DNA from: Vitrella brassicaformis
Lineage: Eukaryota; Sar; Vitrellaceae
Length of the DNA stretch: 64,000 nt
Direction: 5' to 3'
NCBI GenBank assembly: GCA_001179505.1
Contig: CDMY01000859.1
Span: 133,932-197,931 of the forward strand
Each line of letters starts with the position of its first letter. Position 1 is the first letter of the stretch. The notes beneath the pieces are model-generated. The model worked only from the letters and a program-made list of their open reading frames with translations, was not told the origin of the DNA and did no database searches. Of the stretch, positions 1-10,984 are shown in pieces. Both the position numbers and the translations under genes were made by a program.

Positions 1-329
1 ACTGCCTGCAGTGCGGCAGAAGGGCTCAAAAAGGTGGCCCTTTACCGCACCACAGAAGCGCACACACACACACACACACACGCCCAGACGATTGTGGTCC
101 AGCTCGCCACACACGTACACGCCAAAAAGAGATAGATGACCTACAGCGACAAAATGTGACGCCAAAACGTCAAAACTGCCCCTGGATCGGATCCACCACT
201 ACCGACTGACTGACTGACTGACTGAGTTACTGCATGGAAGGCTCGAGAGGGTCGAAAAAGGGATCCTCTCGGCTCCCACACACGCATGTACCCTCACGTA
301 CTCGACACATAGGCCTTAAGCCGCTCAGC
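1..329. other. 3' flank of nitrite reductase gene, no gene seen
   Basis: No coding region is supported here. The stretch holds a CA dinucleotide run (about 61-81) and a short GACT run (about 204-224). It lies downstream of the minus-strand nitrite reductase stop at 330, so it probably contains that gene's 3' UTR. Confidence 0.5.
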
Positions 330-3300
330 TCACCAATTCAGCTTGCCCCCACATGCCCCTTCCTGCTGCTGCTGGGTGCCGCACTTGCCGCCATCCTCGC
401 CGAAGGTATCGAGGATCTTGGGCGACCCGCCGCCGCTCTGGGGATTGGACTCGCCACCCGTCACGCGCCACCTGGACACACAGAAGTGGACAGCACACGT
501 ACGTGTGTTTGTTGTATGCTGGCTGACTGACGCACCTTGATGTAGCGAGCGCCTTGTCGAGCTCCTGTGTGGGCGGCAGGTGTAGCGACACACGACCACC
601 CTGCACACAGGCACACAGACAGGTTCGCTGGTTGCATTGACGACCACATGCAGTGTATCTCTGTTCTCACGTCGATCTTGACATCGAAGGCAGCGATTTT
701 GTATGGGTCGCCGGAAAGGCACGCGCCCGTCTCGAGTGAGAAGGTCTTCTTGTGGAAGGGACACGCCACCTTCGGCTCGCCCTGGTGCTCACCTTCACAC
801 AGACAGACAGACAGTGTCCGGCAGATGTGTTCAACGATTGCTTGCGCACCGATGAGTCCCCTGGAGAGCACGAATGCGCGTTTGTGCGGGCACATATTCT
901 GTGTGGCGAACCACCGGTCGCCCTCATCGCCCTTGCTGACCCGAAACACCGCCAGCTGCGTGTCGCCCACCTTCACCGCAGCACCTGACACAGCCAGCCA
1001 CCAATGTACACCAATCCGATGCGTGGGCGGTTGTGTGTGCTCATGCCGACCTCCATTGAGGGGGAAGTCGTCCACGGTGCCGACGTCGGTCCACTGCCAC
1101 TGCTTGACGTCGGTCGAGGTGTCTTTGGATACCTCGGCCTCCCACGGGCCCGTCTCTGGCCATGGGACGGGGTAGCTCTGGCCGCGAACGGACTGATCGG
1201 ACATGCCTGAAGATAGTGACAGCACACGTGTTCGCACGGAAGTCGGCTGTTTGTTTTGTGCTGACCTTGGTCCTTGTCTGTGGTGTTGGCGAACTGCGAG
1301 AAGCGGGCCCTGAGCTTGGGATTGTCGACCACCTCTTTCCACTCGCACTTGTACGTATCACTGCAATCAATGCATGGAAGGCGTGATAGACAGACAAGTG
1401 GGTGGATGCTCTCGTCCACCCTATCTTCCGAGCTCACGTACATGACGTATTCCATGCGCTGTTCCAGCTCCTCGGCGAGCCCAAGTTTGTCGTCAATGAC
1501 CACCTGCTTGAGGTGATCGAGGCCGCCCTCCAGATTCTCCAGCCACGGCGCCGTCCGCTGCAACGGGTCAGCCTGGCCAGCACCACACACAGAGGTAGAG
1601 GGATGAACGAGAGGTGGGTGGGTGTGGGCATCTATCTGCTGTACTGACCGACCGTGTAGATGTAGAACATGAGAAAGCGGTCGAGGTACTTGATGGCCGT
1701 GGCCTCGTCCACATCACTCGCCAGGAGCTTCGCGTGGGCAGGACGGGCGCCGCCGTTGCCACATACGTACAGATTGTACCTGCTCACACACACACACGGA
1801 GAGAGAGAGAGAGATGCACACACGAGAGATCGACAGTGTGGATGAAGGCACGCACCCTTTGTCAGTGGCGATGAGTCCGAAGTCCTTGCCCTGCGCCTCC
1901 GCACACTCCCTCACGCACCCACTCACGCCGCCCTTGAGCTTGTGTGGGGACCGCAGACCCTTGTACCGATTCTCGAGCAAAATGGCCTTTAGCACACAGA
2001 CGGAGAAAGGGTCCATGCCATCAATGCTGCTGATATGGGGTGCCCATCCATCCATGCCCCTCCCTCCCTCCCTCCCTTACCATTCCGACAGAGTCCTGCT
2101 GGCCATATCGGCACCAGGTCGACCCCACGCAGCTCTTGACCGTCCTCAGCGACTTGGCATATGCATGGCCGCTCTCGAACCCCGCATCCACGAGCTCCTC
2201 CCATATCTGCGGCAGGTCCTGCACCGCCGCCCCGAACAGGTCGATTCTCTGGCCACCGGTGATCTTGGTGTACAGGCCGTACTTGACGCCCACATCAGCA
2301 ATGACACGGAGGCCCGCTGGCGTGATCTCTCCCCCCGGGATGCGTGGGATGACGCTGTAGGTGCCCGACCGCTGGATGTTGGCCAGGAACCGGTCGTTGG
2401 TGTCCTGCAGAACGTCGCGGCTGCTCGCGAGGATGTGCTCGTTCCACAGCGATGCCAGGATGGAGGCAATGGCTGGCTTGCACGTCTCGCAACCCTGGAC
2501 ATCGCAGCGATGGGATGACTTATGCGACTGATGTGTTGCTGTTTTCGCGTTTCACTCACCTTGGGGTCGCCTTTGCCGACGTGGTCGAAGATCTCCTTGT
2601 ACGATTTGAGCCCCTTGATCTTAACGACGTCGAACAGCTGCTTCCTGGTCAGCGGGAAGTGAGAACAGATGCCGCTGAACGCATCCTTACCTGACGGGTG
2701 GCACATGCACAGTAAAATCTTGACGCACGAATATCCTCTCTCCCTCGTCCACGCACCCATTTTCTTGAGGGCGTCGGCAAGGATCTTCTTTACGGGGCCG
2801 GTGACAATGCATCCGCCGCACCCCGTGCCGCACTTGGTGGTCTTCTTGAGCTGCTCCAGAGTGCTCACACCCTTGTCCTTCACTGCCGAATCGATGTCGC
2901 CCTTGGTGATGCCGAAACAGGTGCACACCACATCAGCGTCGTCCAACCTGACACAGAGTGCAGAGAGTGCTCACCCACATCGTACTGACTGGTGTCCATT
3001 CGCCCTTCCCCATTGCACTCTCTCTCTCCCTCTCTCTCTCTCCCTGTGTGTGTGTGTGTCCGTTGGCCCACCCGCCATCGGTCTTCTTCTCTCCCGCCCC
3101 TCCAAAGCCCATGAGCTCGGCTGGCGACTTGCCGTTGAGGTGACCCCTCTTGGCTGCCGACAGCAGCCGTGTGTAGTCGGACACATCGCCCACGAGCATG
3201 CCACCGAGCAGGAAATCTCCTGTCGGGTTGAAGACGAGCTTCTTGTAGTGCCCAAGGAAGGGATCCGCCTGCGTGAGGGAGACGGCCTGCCGCGAGAACA

Positions 3301-4936
3301 GACAGACGGGACAGCGAAGAGAGATACACATGGCCGATAGGGAGCCTTGTTGGTTGGTGTGTGTGTTGGCGTACCTTTGTGGCGTCATCAGTCTTGAACT
3401 GGTTCTTGAACCAGAAGTCATCTGAGTGGCCGAACGACGCCACGTCGACACCAAGCAGCTTGAGCTTAGTCGACAAATCAGACCCTGCACAAACCACAGA
3501 AGCAGTGTTGCAGCATATGTGATCGAGCCACTGCCGTCCTCTACCTGTGTAAGCGGCATCGGGGTTCACGCCGGTCAGGTTCGACACGAGAACCTTGCTC
3601 ATTTCCCAGCCTGGCGCGACCAAACCATACGTCATCTTGCCCCTGACACACAAAACAGACACACGAGGAGCGGTGTCATGCAACGCCGTAGAGACCCTGC
3701 TCTCTGCTGCGGCGAATACCTGTGTGATGCGACCTCTCCGATGGCATAGATGTCGGGGTCACTGGTCCGCATGTGGTCGTCCACCTTGATGCCGCCCTGC
3801 GCACCCAACTCGATACCACAGTTACGACCCAACTCGTCGCGCGGCCTGCAAGGGAACAGAAGATCGCTTGCATGGAAAGAAGGGCCTTTCTGTGAGGAGA
3901 GTGACAGACCTGATTCCCGCACAAACGACGAGCATGTCACACTCGAACTCCCACATCTCTCCAGAGGCCTTGTTCTTGAGCCTCAGGCCACGAAGACTGC
4001 CCCCGTCGTCAAGGAGAAGGTCCTGGGTGCGCCAGTTGAGCTCAACGTGGATGCCCAGCCCTACAGCAACACGACGGACAGGGATGGACAGCACTTTCAT
4101 CTCTGCTTGCCTTGCCTCCCTGCCCGTCTTACGTTTGATCATATCGACGAGCATCTTGCCTCCCGTGGCATCGAGTTGCCTGGGCATGAGGTAGGGATTG
4201 TGTTCCATGACGTGGGTCTCCACCCGCATGTCATACAGCGCCTTGGCGGCCTCCAGTCCCAGCAGCCCCCCTCCGATGGCCGCCGCCCTGCGCACCCTCC
4301 CTGACTTGATGTACTCGACAATCGCCTCTGTATCGTCCAGCGTTCGGTAGACAAACAGACCCTTCGCACACCTGAACACACAAACAAGGGCAAGCAACAC
4401 ATGGGAGTGTGTGACATCCGAGGTGGTCTGGGCGTGCTCACTGGTCGAGGTTTCCGAGTGCAGGGACGAACGCGTAAGATCCAGTGGCGAGAACGAGCTT
4501 GTCGTATGCGATATAGCGCCCGTCGCTGGTCTCGACGGTGTGGGCCTCACGGTTGACCTTGACGGCGCGGCAGCTGATGTGGAAGGCCACATTGTGCTCG
4601 CCGAACCAAGAAGAGCCGCAAAGGGACAGCTGATCTGGGTCGTGATGCTTGAAATATGACGTAAGCTGCACGCCTACGCACACACACACACACACACACA
4701 CACAGGCAGCACAGGGATTGTCTTGGTAGACCTATGATCTGCCCTGCCCTTGTCTGCTTACGATTGTATGCGTGCCGTTTCTCTTCACAGATGGATGTCA
4801 GCTGAAACCTCTTCTCGCTGTCCAGCTCCAGCACATCCTCAAGGAACCTGTGGCCAACCGGCCCATTGCCAACTATCACAACCCGCACAGGCGGACTGAG
4901 AGATGATGAATCAGCAGAGGTGGCGTGAGGCGCCAT
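330..4936 (-). CDS. Assimilatory NAD(P)H nitrite reductase, NirB-NirD fusion (multi-exon)
   Basis: This enzyme reduces nitrite to ammonium with NAD(P)H, using FAD, Fe-S and sirohaem. The start at 4936 opens with an FAD-binding loop (VIVGNGPVG). Then follow the NAD-binding half (AAIGGGLLGLEAAKALYD, about 4250-4300), a BFD-like [2Fe-2S] domain (CTCFG, then CGTGCGGC, about 2800-2930) and the sulfite/nitrite reductase ferredoxin-like and catalytic domains. The sirohaem/[4Fe-4S] cysteines are present as C-x5-C (about 2111-2131) and C-x3-C (about 1903-1917). A NirD-type Rieske domain closes the protein (CPHKRAF and CPFHKKTF, about 750-880). The C-terminus is reached after an intron at about 482-540. 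At least ten short GT-AG introns interrupt the gene. This is the domain order of fungal and oomycete-type enzymes, rather than the ferredoxin-dependent plastid NiR of plants. No clear signal or transit peptide precedes the FAD loop, so a cytosolic location is inferred. Confidence 0.93.
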
Positions 4937-5280
4937 TGATGGCAGATCTTGAGCAGATCTCTCGCCAAGAACAAGCTAAGTGAGCAGACGCAGGCACCGT
5001 CGGCTAGAAGCGCATGAGGCAGTCGCGACAAAAAGAAGCTCAAAGCTCAAAGTCGGCAGCAAATAGGCCGCGATCCGGCCAGGAGCGATGTTGGCCGGCC
5101 AGGGTGACAGAGTCATTTCGCATCGGTTTGCACCGCAAATTGCCTATCCCGATGGCAGACGCAACGCAGGACACTGACCGCATGTAGATTCGCTTCGTTT
5201 TTCGAGCGTGATGGTCTTCCTCTAGCTCGCGTTTCGTCGCGTGGCAAGAGAAGCAAAGCAGGGATGTCCGTTTGCTCTGA
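4937..5280. promoter_or_regulatory. Divergent intergenic region between nitrite reductase and SAM-STAND genes
   Basis: These 344 bases separate two genes transcribed away from each other, so both promoters must lie here. The region contains TAGCTCGC at 5223-5230, one copy of the element that recurs near other start codons. It also contains CAGATCTCTC at 4954-4963; read on the minus strand this is GAGAGATCTG, just ahead of the nitrite reductase start. No coding region is seen. Confidence 0.5.
5223..5230. promoter_or_regulatory. TNAGCTCGC-type upstream element
   Basis: The half-site TAGCTCGC lies about 50 bp upstream of the plus-strand start at 5281. The same core occurs close to the starts of other genes in this window. 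Function is inferred from position only. Confidence 0.35.
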
Positions 5281-8200
5281 ATGGTCAGCAGCATTCGTAG
5301 TCATCGGTGGATGCCATTCATCTCATTTGTCTGTTTGATCAGGTCGTCCGAGGACACGGAAGAATGGCTGCGGTGGAATGGACTGTCAGTCGACTACGTT
5401 GCTGCATTCAGAGAGAACCACATACGCGGAGATATATTGGTACGCCTCGAAACAGCCAGACATGCACTCCCGAAGGCAGATCTATCTCTCGGCTGCTGTG
5501 GTCATGCCATAGATGGACCTGACAGCCGCCGACTTGACCGATATGGGACTGGAGGACCACCAGCAGTTCTTCGCTGCTCGAGCTGCACTCGACTCGTCAT
5601 CGCCATCCCTCCCGCCTTCATGGCGCATCCGAGCCATCCAGAAGGGCGACGCAGCCACAACCATGCGCCGCGGCAGCAGAAGAGAAGGGGCCATGGATGT
5701 CGTCCTGACACGTTCGGCGCCTCTCATGATGCAGGACAGCGCCGCTGATCGGCATGCGGACCGCTCCATCACCCTCATGCCCTGCACCTTAGCGGGTGCC
5801 ATCCATCATGCGGAGGAGTCTGTGGTGCAGACACTGAGGGGCTCCACGCAGAGGGGCCTGCTGGCAATCAAGAGGGCTCTGGTATGCAGCGAGGGAGGGA
5901 GGGAGGCCAGGGAGATCGACACACTTGCGGTCTGCTATACGCAGGGCACTGTGGAGGATATCGGAACCGCTGTGGTGCGTGGGTGTCGAGTATGGCACCA
6001 CACGGGGCCAGCATCGGAGGACGGCCACCTCATCCTGGAGGATCACTCAGGTCACACGATGCAACGCATGCCGCCACTCATTGCTGTACTCGTGTGTCGC
6101 GGTTCTCGGACACAGGATCTGGCGTGCCTATTGCTCCGTCTTGCGTCGCCGAGCTGCTGCATCGCAGCCACCAGCCTGCTGAAGACACGGCAGCATCGGT
6201 GTGGCGGTGCGACTGCGTTGTCCTCGTCACCTCAGATGCCCAGGACGCCGGCACCAAAATGTACGCCAAAGCCATTTAGCGACCAAGTGCATGAGGGGTC
6301 GAATATGTAAGGGGCGGTGTGTGTGAGTGTGTGCTTGGTGCAGCTTCGACGCGCTGGTGAGGTCAGATGCGTCAGTGAGTCCCCCAGGAGTGGTAGCCGT
6401 CGAGCTGGAGGGAGAGGATGGCAACGGCAGCGATGAGGCGCTGAGGGCACTTTACACAACTCTCATGGTGCGTACCCATAGGACACCTATACACACCATG
6501 AGCAATCGTGTGTGTCTTTGTGTGTCGGTTATTTGATCCATCCCAGGAAGGCGGCACAGTGGAGGAGGCGGCGGAATCTGCCCAAGACAAGGCCCCCCAC
6601 GCCCAGATCTTCACCTTCAGTGCTGCCACCGACTTGGACGCTGACGACGACAGGGCACCGCTGCGGCCTCTGCTTGTCGACCGCAGGAGGCGGCCACCAC
6701 AGCTCACCGACCGCATCAATGACACGTACGCAGGGACTGAAATACACTCACATCAGGTCACTCACATCTATCGTTCCATGTGTGCATTGCATTAGGACGT
6801 CCCCCTACCCGCCCATCGACCTCCCTCCTCTGCCCCATGATGGCTACATGGGCAGCGAGAGAAACGTCTGGAACGTGCGTAAGAGAGAGAGGTCCACACA
6901 GGGCTTGGCTTGTATGTCCGCATGCGCCACCTAACGCTTCTATTCTTCCTCCAGGTGGTCAGGGCGCTGCGTCGTGTTCGGGCCGTCTGGCTGATGGGCG
7001 TCACTGGGGTGGGCAAATCCACCGTTGCGGCCGCTGCTGCACACTACGTCGGATGTCGGTCCCACTACGCTGATGGCGTGGCTTGGGTGGCCCTGGAAGG
7101 ATGCCGGGACATGGAATGCGTCACATCCACTCTCGAGCGGGCACTCAAGGTCAGGGTGGTGGATGGTGATGGTGTGGATGGCGGGGCGCACCATCCTGTG
7201 CCGCATGTCAATGGCCACCGGCTGCTGGTCTTCGACCAAGGTGACAACCGACCTGCCTGCATGTGACGAATGCAGGCATCGACGTTGTGTGTGTGTTTTT
7301 TGCTGTCAGTCGACGCCCTTCTCTCCCACAGCGGCCCATCTCTGCTCGAATGGCTGTCAAGGCTCATCCGCACGGCGCCGAGGGTCACAATGATCATCAC
7401 TGCTCGCCAGGCCATCCCCAGCCACCCATCCTTTGCAGAAGAGACGGAGACCATCGAAATCAGGGGGCTGTCGAGGACCATTTCTGTCCAGTTCTTGCTC
7501 AAGCAGGCCTCCTCCGCCAATCAGGAGATGGCTGAGCAGCTGGCTGGTGAGTGGGGCGGGCACTCAGGGGGGAGGGAGGGAAGCGATGACAGGTCCAAAT
7601 TCTTCTCGTCTCTGTTTGTTTATGTGCTGGTGCAGATCTGTGTGGAGGGTTGCCGGCGGCGTTGCGGATGGCTGGCAACAGGCTAGGTGAAGGACGTACT
7701 CGACGCAAATATGAACAATCCCAATTGCTCCATTTCTTTACTACCTCAGGCGACTTTCGTTCTTCATCCCTCGCCCCCGTCGCCCTCGCGCCTCCATCCC
7801 TCAACAATCACTGGGAGGGTGACCTGTTCGATCGGCTCCTCGGCCCGGCAGTGGACGGCCTCCCATCAGCGGCACATCGAGCCCTGCGACTTCTGTCGAT
7901 GCTCCCCGGGCCCTTCTCACTCAATGCAGCGAGTGCCATGTTGGGCTCTCATCCGACGGCCGTTTCCCCGGTTCTCGCCACTCTGCAGCGAGCGCACCTG
8001 CTCACCCGCCACTGTCAGCTCTACACCCTACCGTCCATCGTGAGGCTGCAGCAGGCAGCGTCGCCTCCATCCATCGACATCGATACGCGGCGGGGGATGG
8101 TGCGTCTCATCGGGTGGTATGCGGGGGTGCTTTTGGACGCCAGCGATCGGCTTGAGCGTGTGAAAGAGGGTGGCGGGATGGGTGGCATGACGGCTGACGG

Positions 8201-10676
8201 GGCTGTGCGGGGGTATGATGAGGAAAGGGTTTGTGTGGATGAGGTGGTGCGGTGGGCGGAGAGGATACACCCGGCGGTCTTCCTGCTCATCGTACAGGTA
8301 CCGCTAGCACACCGGTAGTGGACTCTGCTGTATCTAACGAATGTGTGTTGTGAGTCCCCCTCAGGCGGGGCGTCCTGTGTTCCTTCATCGTTCGTCCTCG
8401 GCTGCGTATGTGGCGCTGTCCGAGTCGGCCCTGACAGCCCTTGTCTCCTTGCAGCACCCCACCGCTTCCCCGCCCTCCAAGCCACAGCCAGCCCCTTTTA
8501 TCCACAACAGGCCGATGGACAGGCAGGAGACGACAGACATGGACGGGTTCGTGCCTGTGCTGCTCGACTCGACGACCACAGCCATCCCCTCGTCACCCCC
8601 GTCCCCCTCACTCAACACTTCCCTCGTGTCGCCTGAGTACGATGCGCCGGTGTCGGCCGAGAGCATGGCGGTTGACCCAGAGGTGATCGCAGAGGAGATG
8701 CAGAGCCTGCACAAGATGGTGCAGCAGAGCGCCGCTGGGCTCGACAAGACGGGCGGGCCGTCAGCTACCATGGTGCATTTGTCAGTCTTGTCGATGGTGC
8801 GCATGATCGAGAGGGCTATGGTGGGGGGAGGAGACAAGTGGGACAAGAACGGCCAGAGCATGCTGCCCCGGCCGCCGGTGGGTCCGAGACCTCATGTTGG
8901 AGGTCGCAAGTGGTGGACTGACCACCCAACAGACGTGCAGGTCAGTGCAACTTGATGGCGTCATCTCTGCATCGATGGATTCCTCTGTTGTTCCGTGCAG
9001 GCTGTGTGTGACATGCTGCTGGATGTTGCCGTTGCGTCGCGAGAGCTGGGTCGCTTCGTGCACGCCGAGCATCTGTTGATGCACGCCTCACGGCTGCTTG
9101 CCACCGTGGCCTTCGACCAGCAGAAGGCAGAACAGAGCGGCGCGTGTCTGCTCATCAGGGGCGAAATAACCGCACAGATGGGCCGAGTCAAAGTGATGGA
9201 GGTCAGCACAGCACGACACATATCGACAGCTAGAGAGGCCGACAGTCATCTGTTGTCTGTCAGGGTGACTCCTCAACTGCTGAGGGGCTCTTCCGGACCG
9301 CTGTGGACGTCTTCGCAAGTGGCGCTCCTGACTCCAAGGTGCTTGCCAACGCCATCATGAACCTCGCGACGTTCTACACCGACGTACGTTCTGGCAGCCA
9401 TGCCTGCCCCTCTCCTCATACCCGATGTTTGCGTGTCTGATCGAGTGCAGGTGCGTGTGGACTACCCTTCAGCAGAGCGTCTGTTCCGCCAGTGTCTGCG
9501 GATGCGTCTCCGCCACACGGGGCTTCAGCACCTCGACGCCGCCGCAGTTCTCTCCAATCTGGCCATCCTCTGCTGCAACACGGGCCGACTCAGAGAGGCG
9601 AAAGGGTGAGTGAGCCGGCCTGCAGCAAGCAAAACGTACCTCTCAGCGATTCTTGTCCTCATTGTTTTGCTTCAGGTATATCCTAGAGTCGGCATCGATC
9701 CGGGAGGCGCTTCTCGGCGAGGACGACCTGTTGGTTGCTGCATCCATTCACAACCTGGCGGCCATCTGCGAAGAGCTGGGCGAGCTCGAGAAGGCAGAGA
9801 CCCTATACGAGTGAGTGAACTCCCACCGACACAATACCTGCGCACATATGACGACCCCGCCCTGTCTGCCTTCAGTCGGTGTCTGGCCATCCGCGCGCAC
9901 CAGCTGCCCGAACACGACCACCGACTGGCCTTCACCCACACCAACATGTCCATACTCTACGCCAAAATGGGCCGAGGCGACGAGGCAATCGACGCGGCGC
10001 GGCAGGCCCTGACCATCGCAGAGGCCTCTCTTGGCCATGACCACCATAAGACGTGCTCTATCCGAGGCAATTTGGCGGCTGCACTGGTTCAGAAAGATGA
10101 GCGAGATGGAGAGGGTGAGGGGTCTGGCGAGGCCGTGAGGCTTCTGGAGGAATGTTTGGCGTGCCATGAGAGGAGACAGCGCGGAGGCGATGGGTTGCGG
10201 CCTCAGTCGCTCATACCGATCGTCACCAACCTAGGAAAGGTCGTGACCCAGGGGTGAGTGGGTCAACATTTTACTTCTTCTGTGTTGTTGTGCAGGCTCG
10301 CGAGCAACAAGGCGACTACAAGGGCGGGTACGAGGCCTACGAGTCGGCCTTGGGCATCTGCCGCACCCTCTACCCGGCGCAGCCCCACCCCCACACCTGC
10401 CGGTCTCTTTTCTTCATCGCGAGGTCGGCCTATCGCGCAATGGAGAATGAACAGCAACGCCACGACGCATTAGCCGACACGCCACGAGAGCTCTGTGAGT
10501 GGCAAGATCCGCTTGCCCCGCGTGTGTTCCCGCCTTCACGAGAGGAGATTGTGGTGTTTGTGAGGGAGTGCGAGGGCCACCTGAAGGTTCTCGAGGAGAG
10601 GGGCGAGTGTGTTCTCGGAGAAGCGGATCGGAAAGTGCTGCACGAGATGAGACAGGGGCTCAGCCTGGCCTCGTGA
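5281..10676 (+). CDS. SAM domain - STAND/NB-ARC-like NTPase - TPR protein (multi-exon)
   Basis: An N-terminal SAM domain (TEEWLRWNGL, then an intron about 5438-5510, then LTAADLTDMGLEDHQQFF) is followed by a less certain region. A P-loop NTPase comes next, with Walker A GVTGVGKST at about 6997-7023 and a hydrophobic Walker B-like LLVFDQ near 7225, then a conserved ITARQ segment near 7395. The C-terminal part (about 9000-10450) is a run of tetratricopeptide repeats of the kinesin-light-chain/NLR kind, e.g. AAVLSNLAILCCNTGRLREA and AASIHNLAAICEELGELEKA. The protein ends at 10676. This is the architecture of STAND signal-transduction ATPases, where the NTPase is a switch, the TPRs sense, and the N-terminus is an adaptor or effector. 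The section 5880-6800 is hard to splice by eye. The start at 5281 could move if 5297-5342 is an intron. Confidence 0.82.
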
Positions 10677-10984
10677 GCTCATGTTAGTCTGTGTGGAGCT
10701 TTTATGAGTTGTCTTTGTACTTATGTGGATGGATGGTTGCTGCAAGATGGCAACGCATTCGATGCAATGCATGGGTGTGCACTTTTCTTCTCCTCTCCTC
10801 AGTCTGGGCGCCTGGCCTGTGAACTGTTCATGGTGCTCGACCATGGCACAAGCCACATGGTCACGCAACATCGACGATACACGGCCACAAGGCACCAGTC
10901 AACGCGATGGTGAGACGCTGGCCGCTGCCCTGGCCAATCGCTAGTAGGATCGCCGAATCGCGGCTCCCCTGACAGGACAGAAAG
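10677..10984. other. Intergenic spacer
   Basis: This is a 308-base spacer between two tandem plus-strand genes. I see no coding region or RNA gene. It should contain the 3' UTR of the STAND gene and the promoter of the next gene. Confidence 0.4.

Noticed and set aside
61-81. CA repeats here and elsewhere as possible telomeric or CRISPR-like arrays
   Set aside because: They are simple microsatellites without unique spacers or a telomeric hexamer/heptamer unit.
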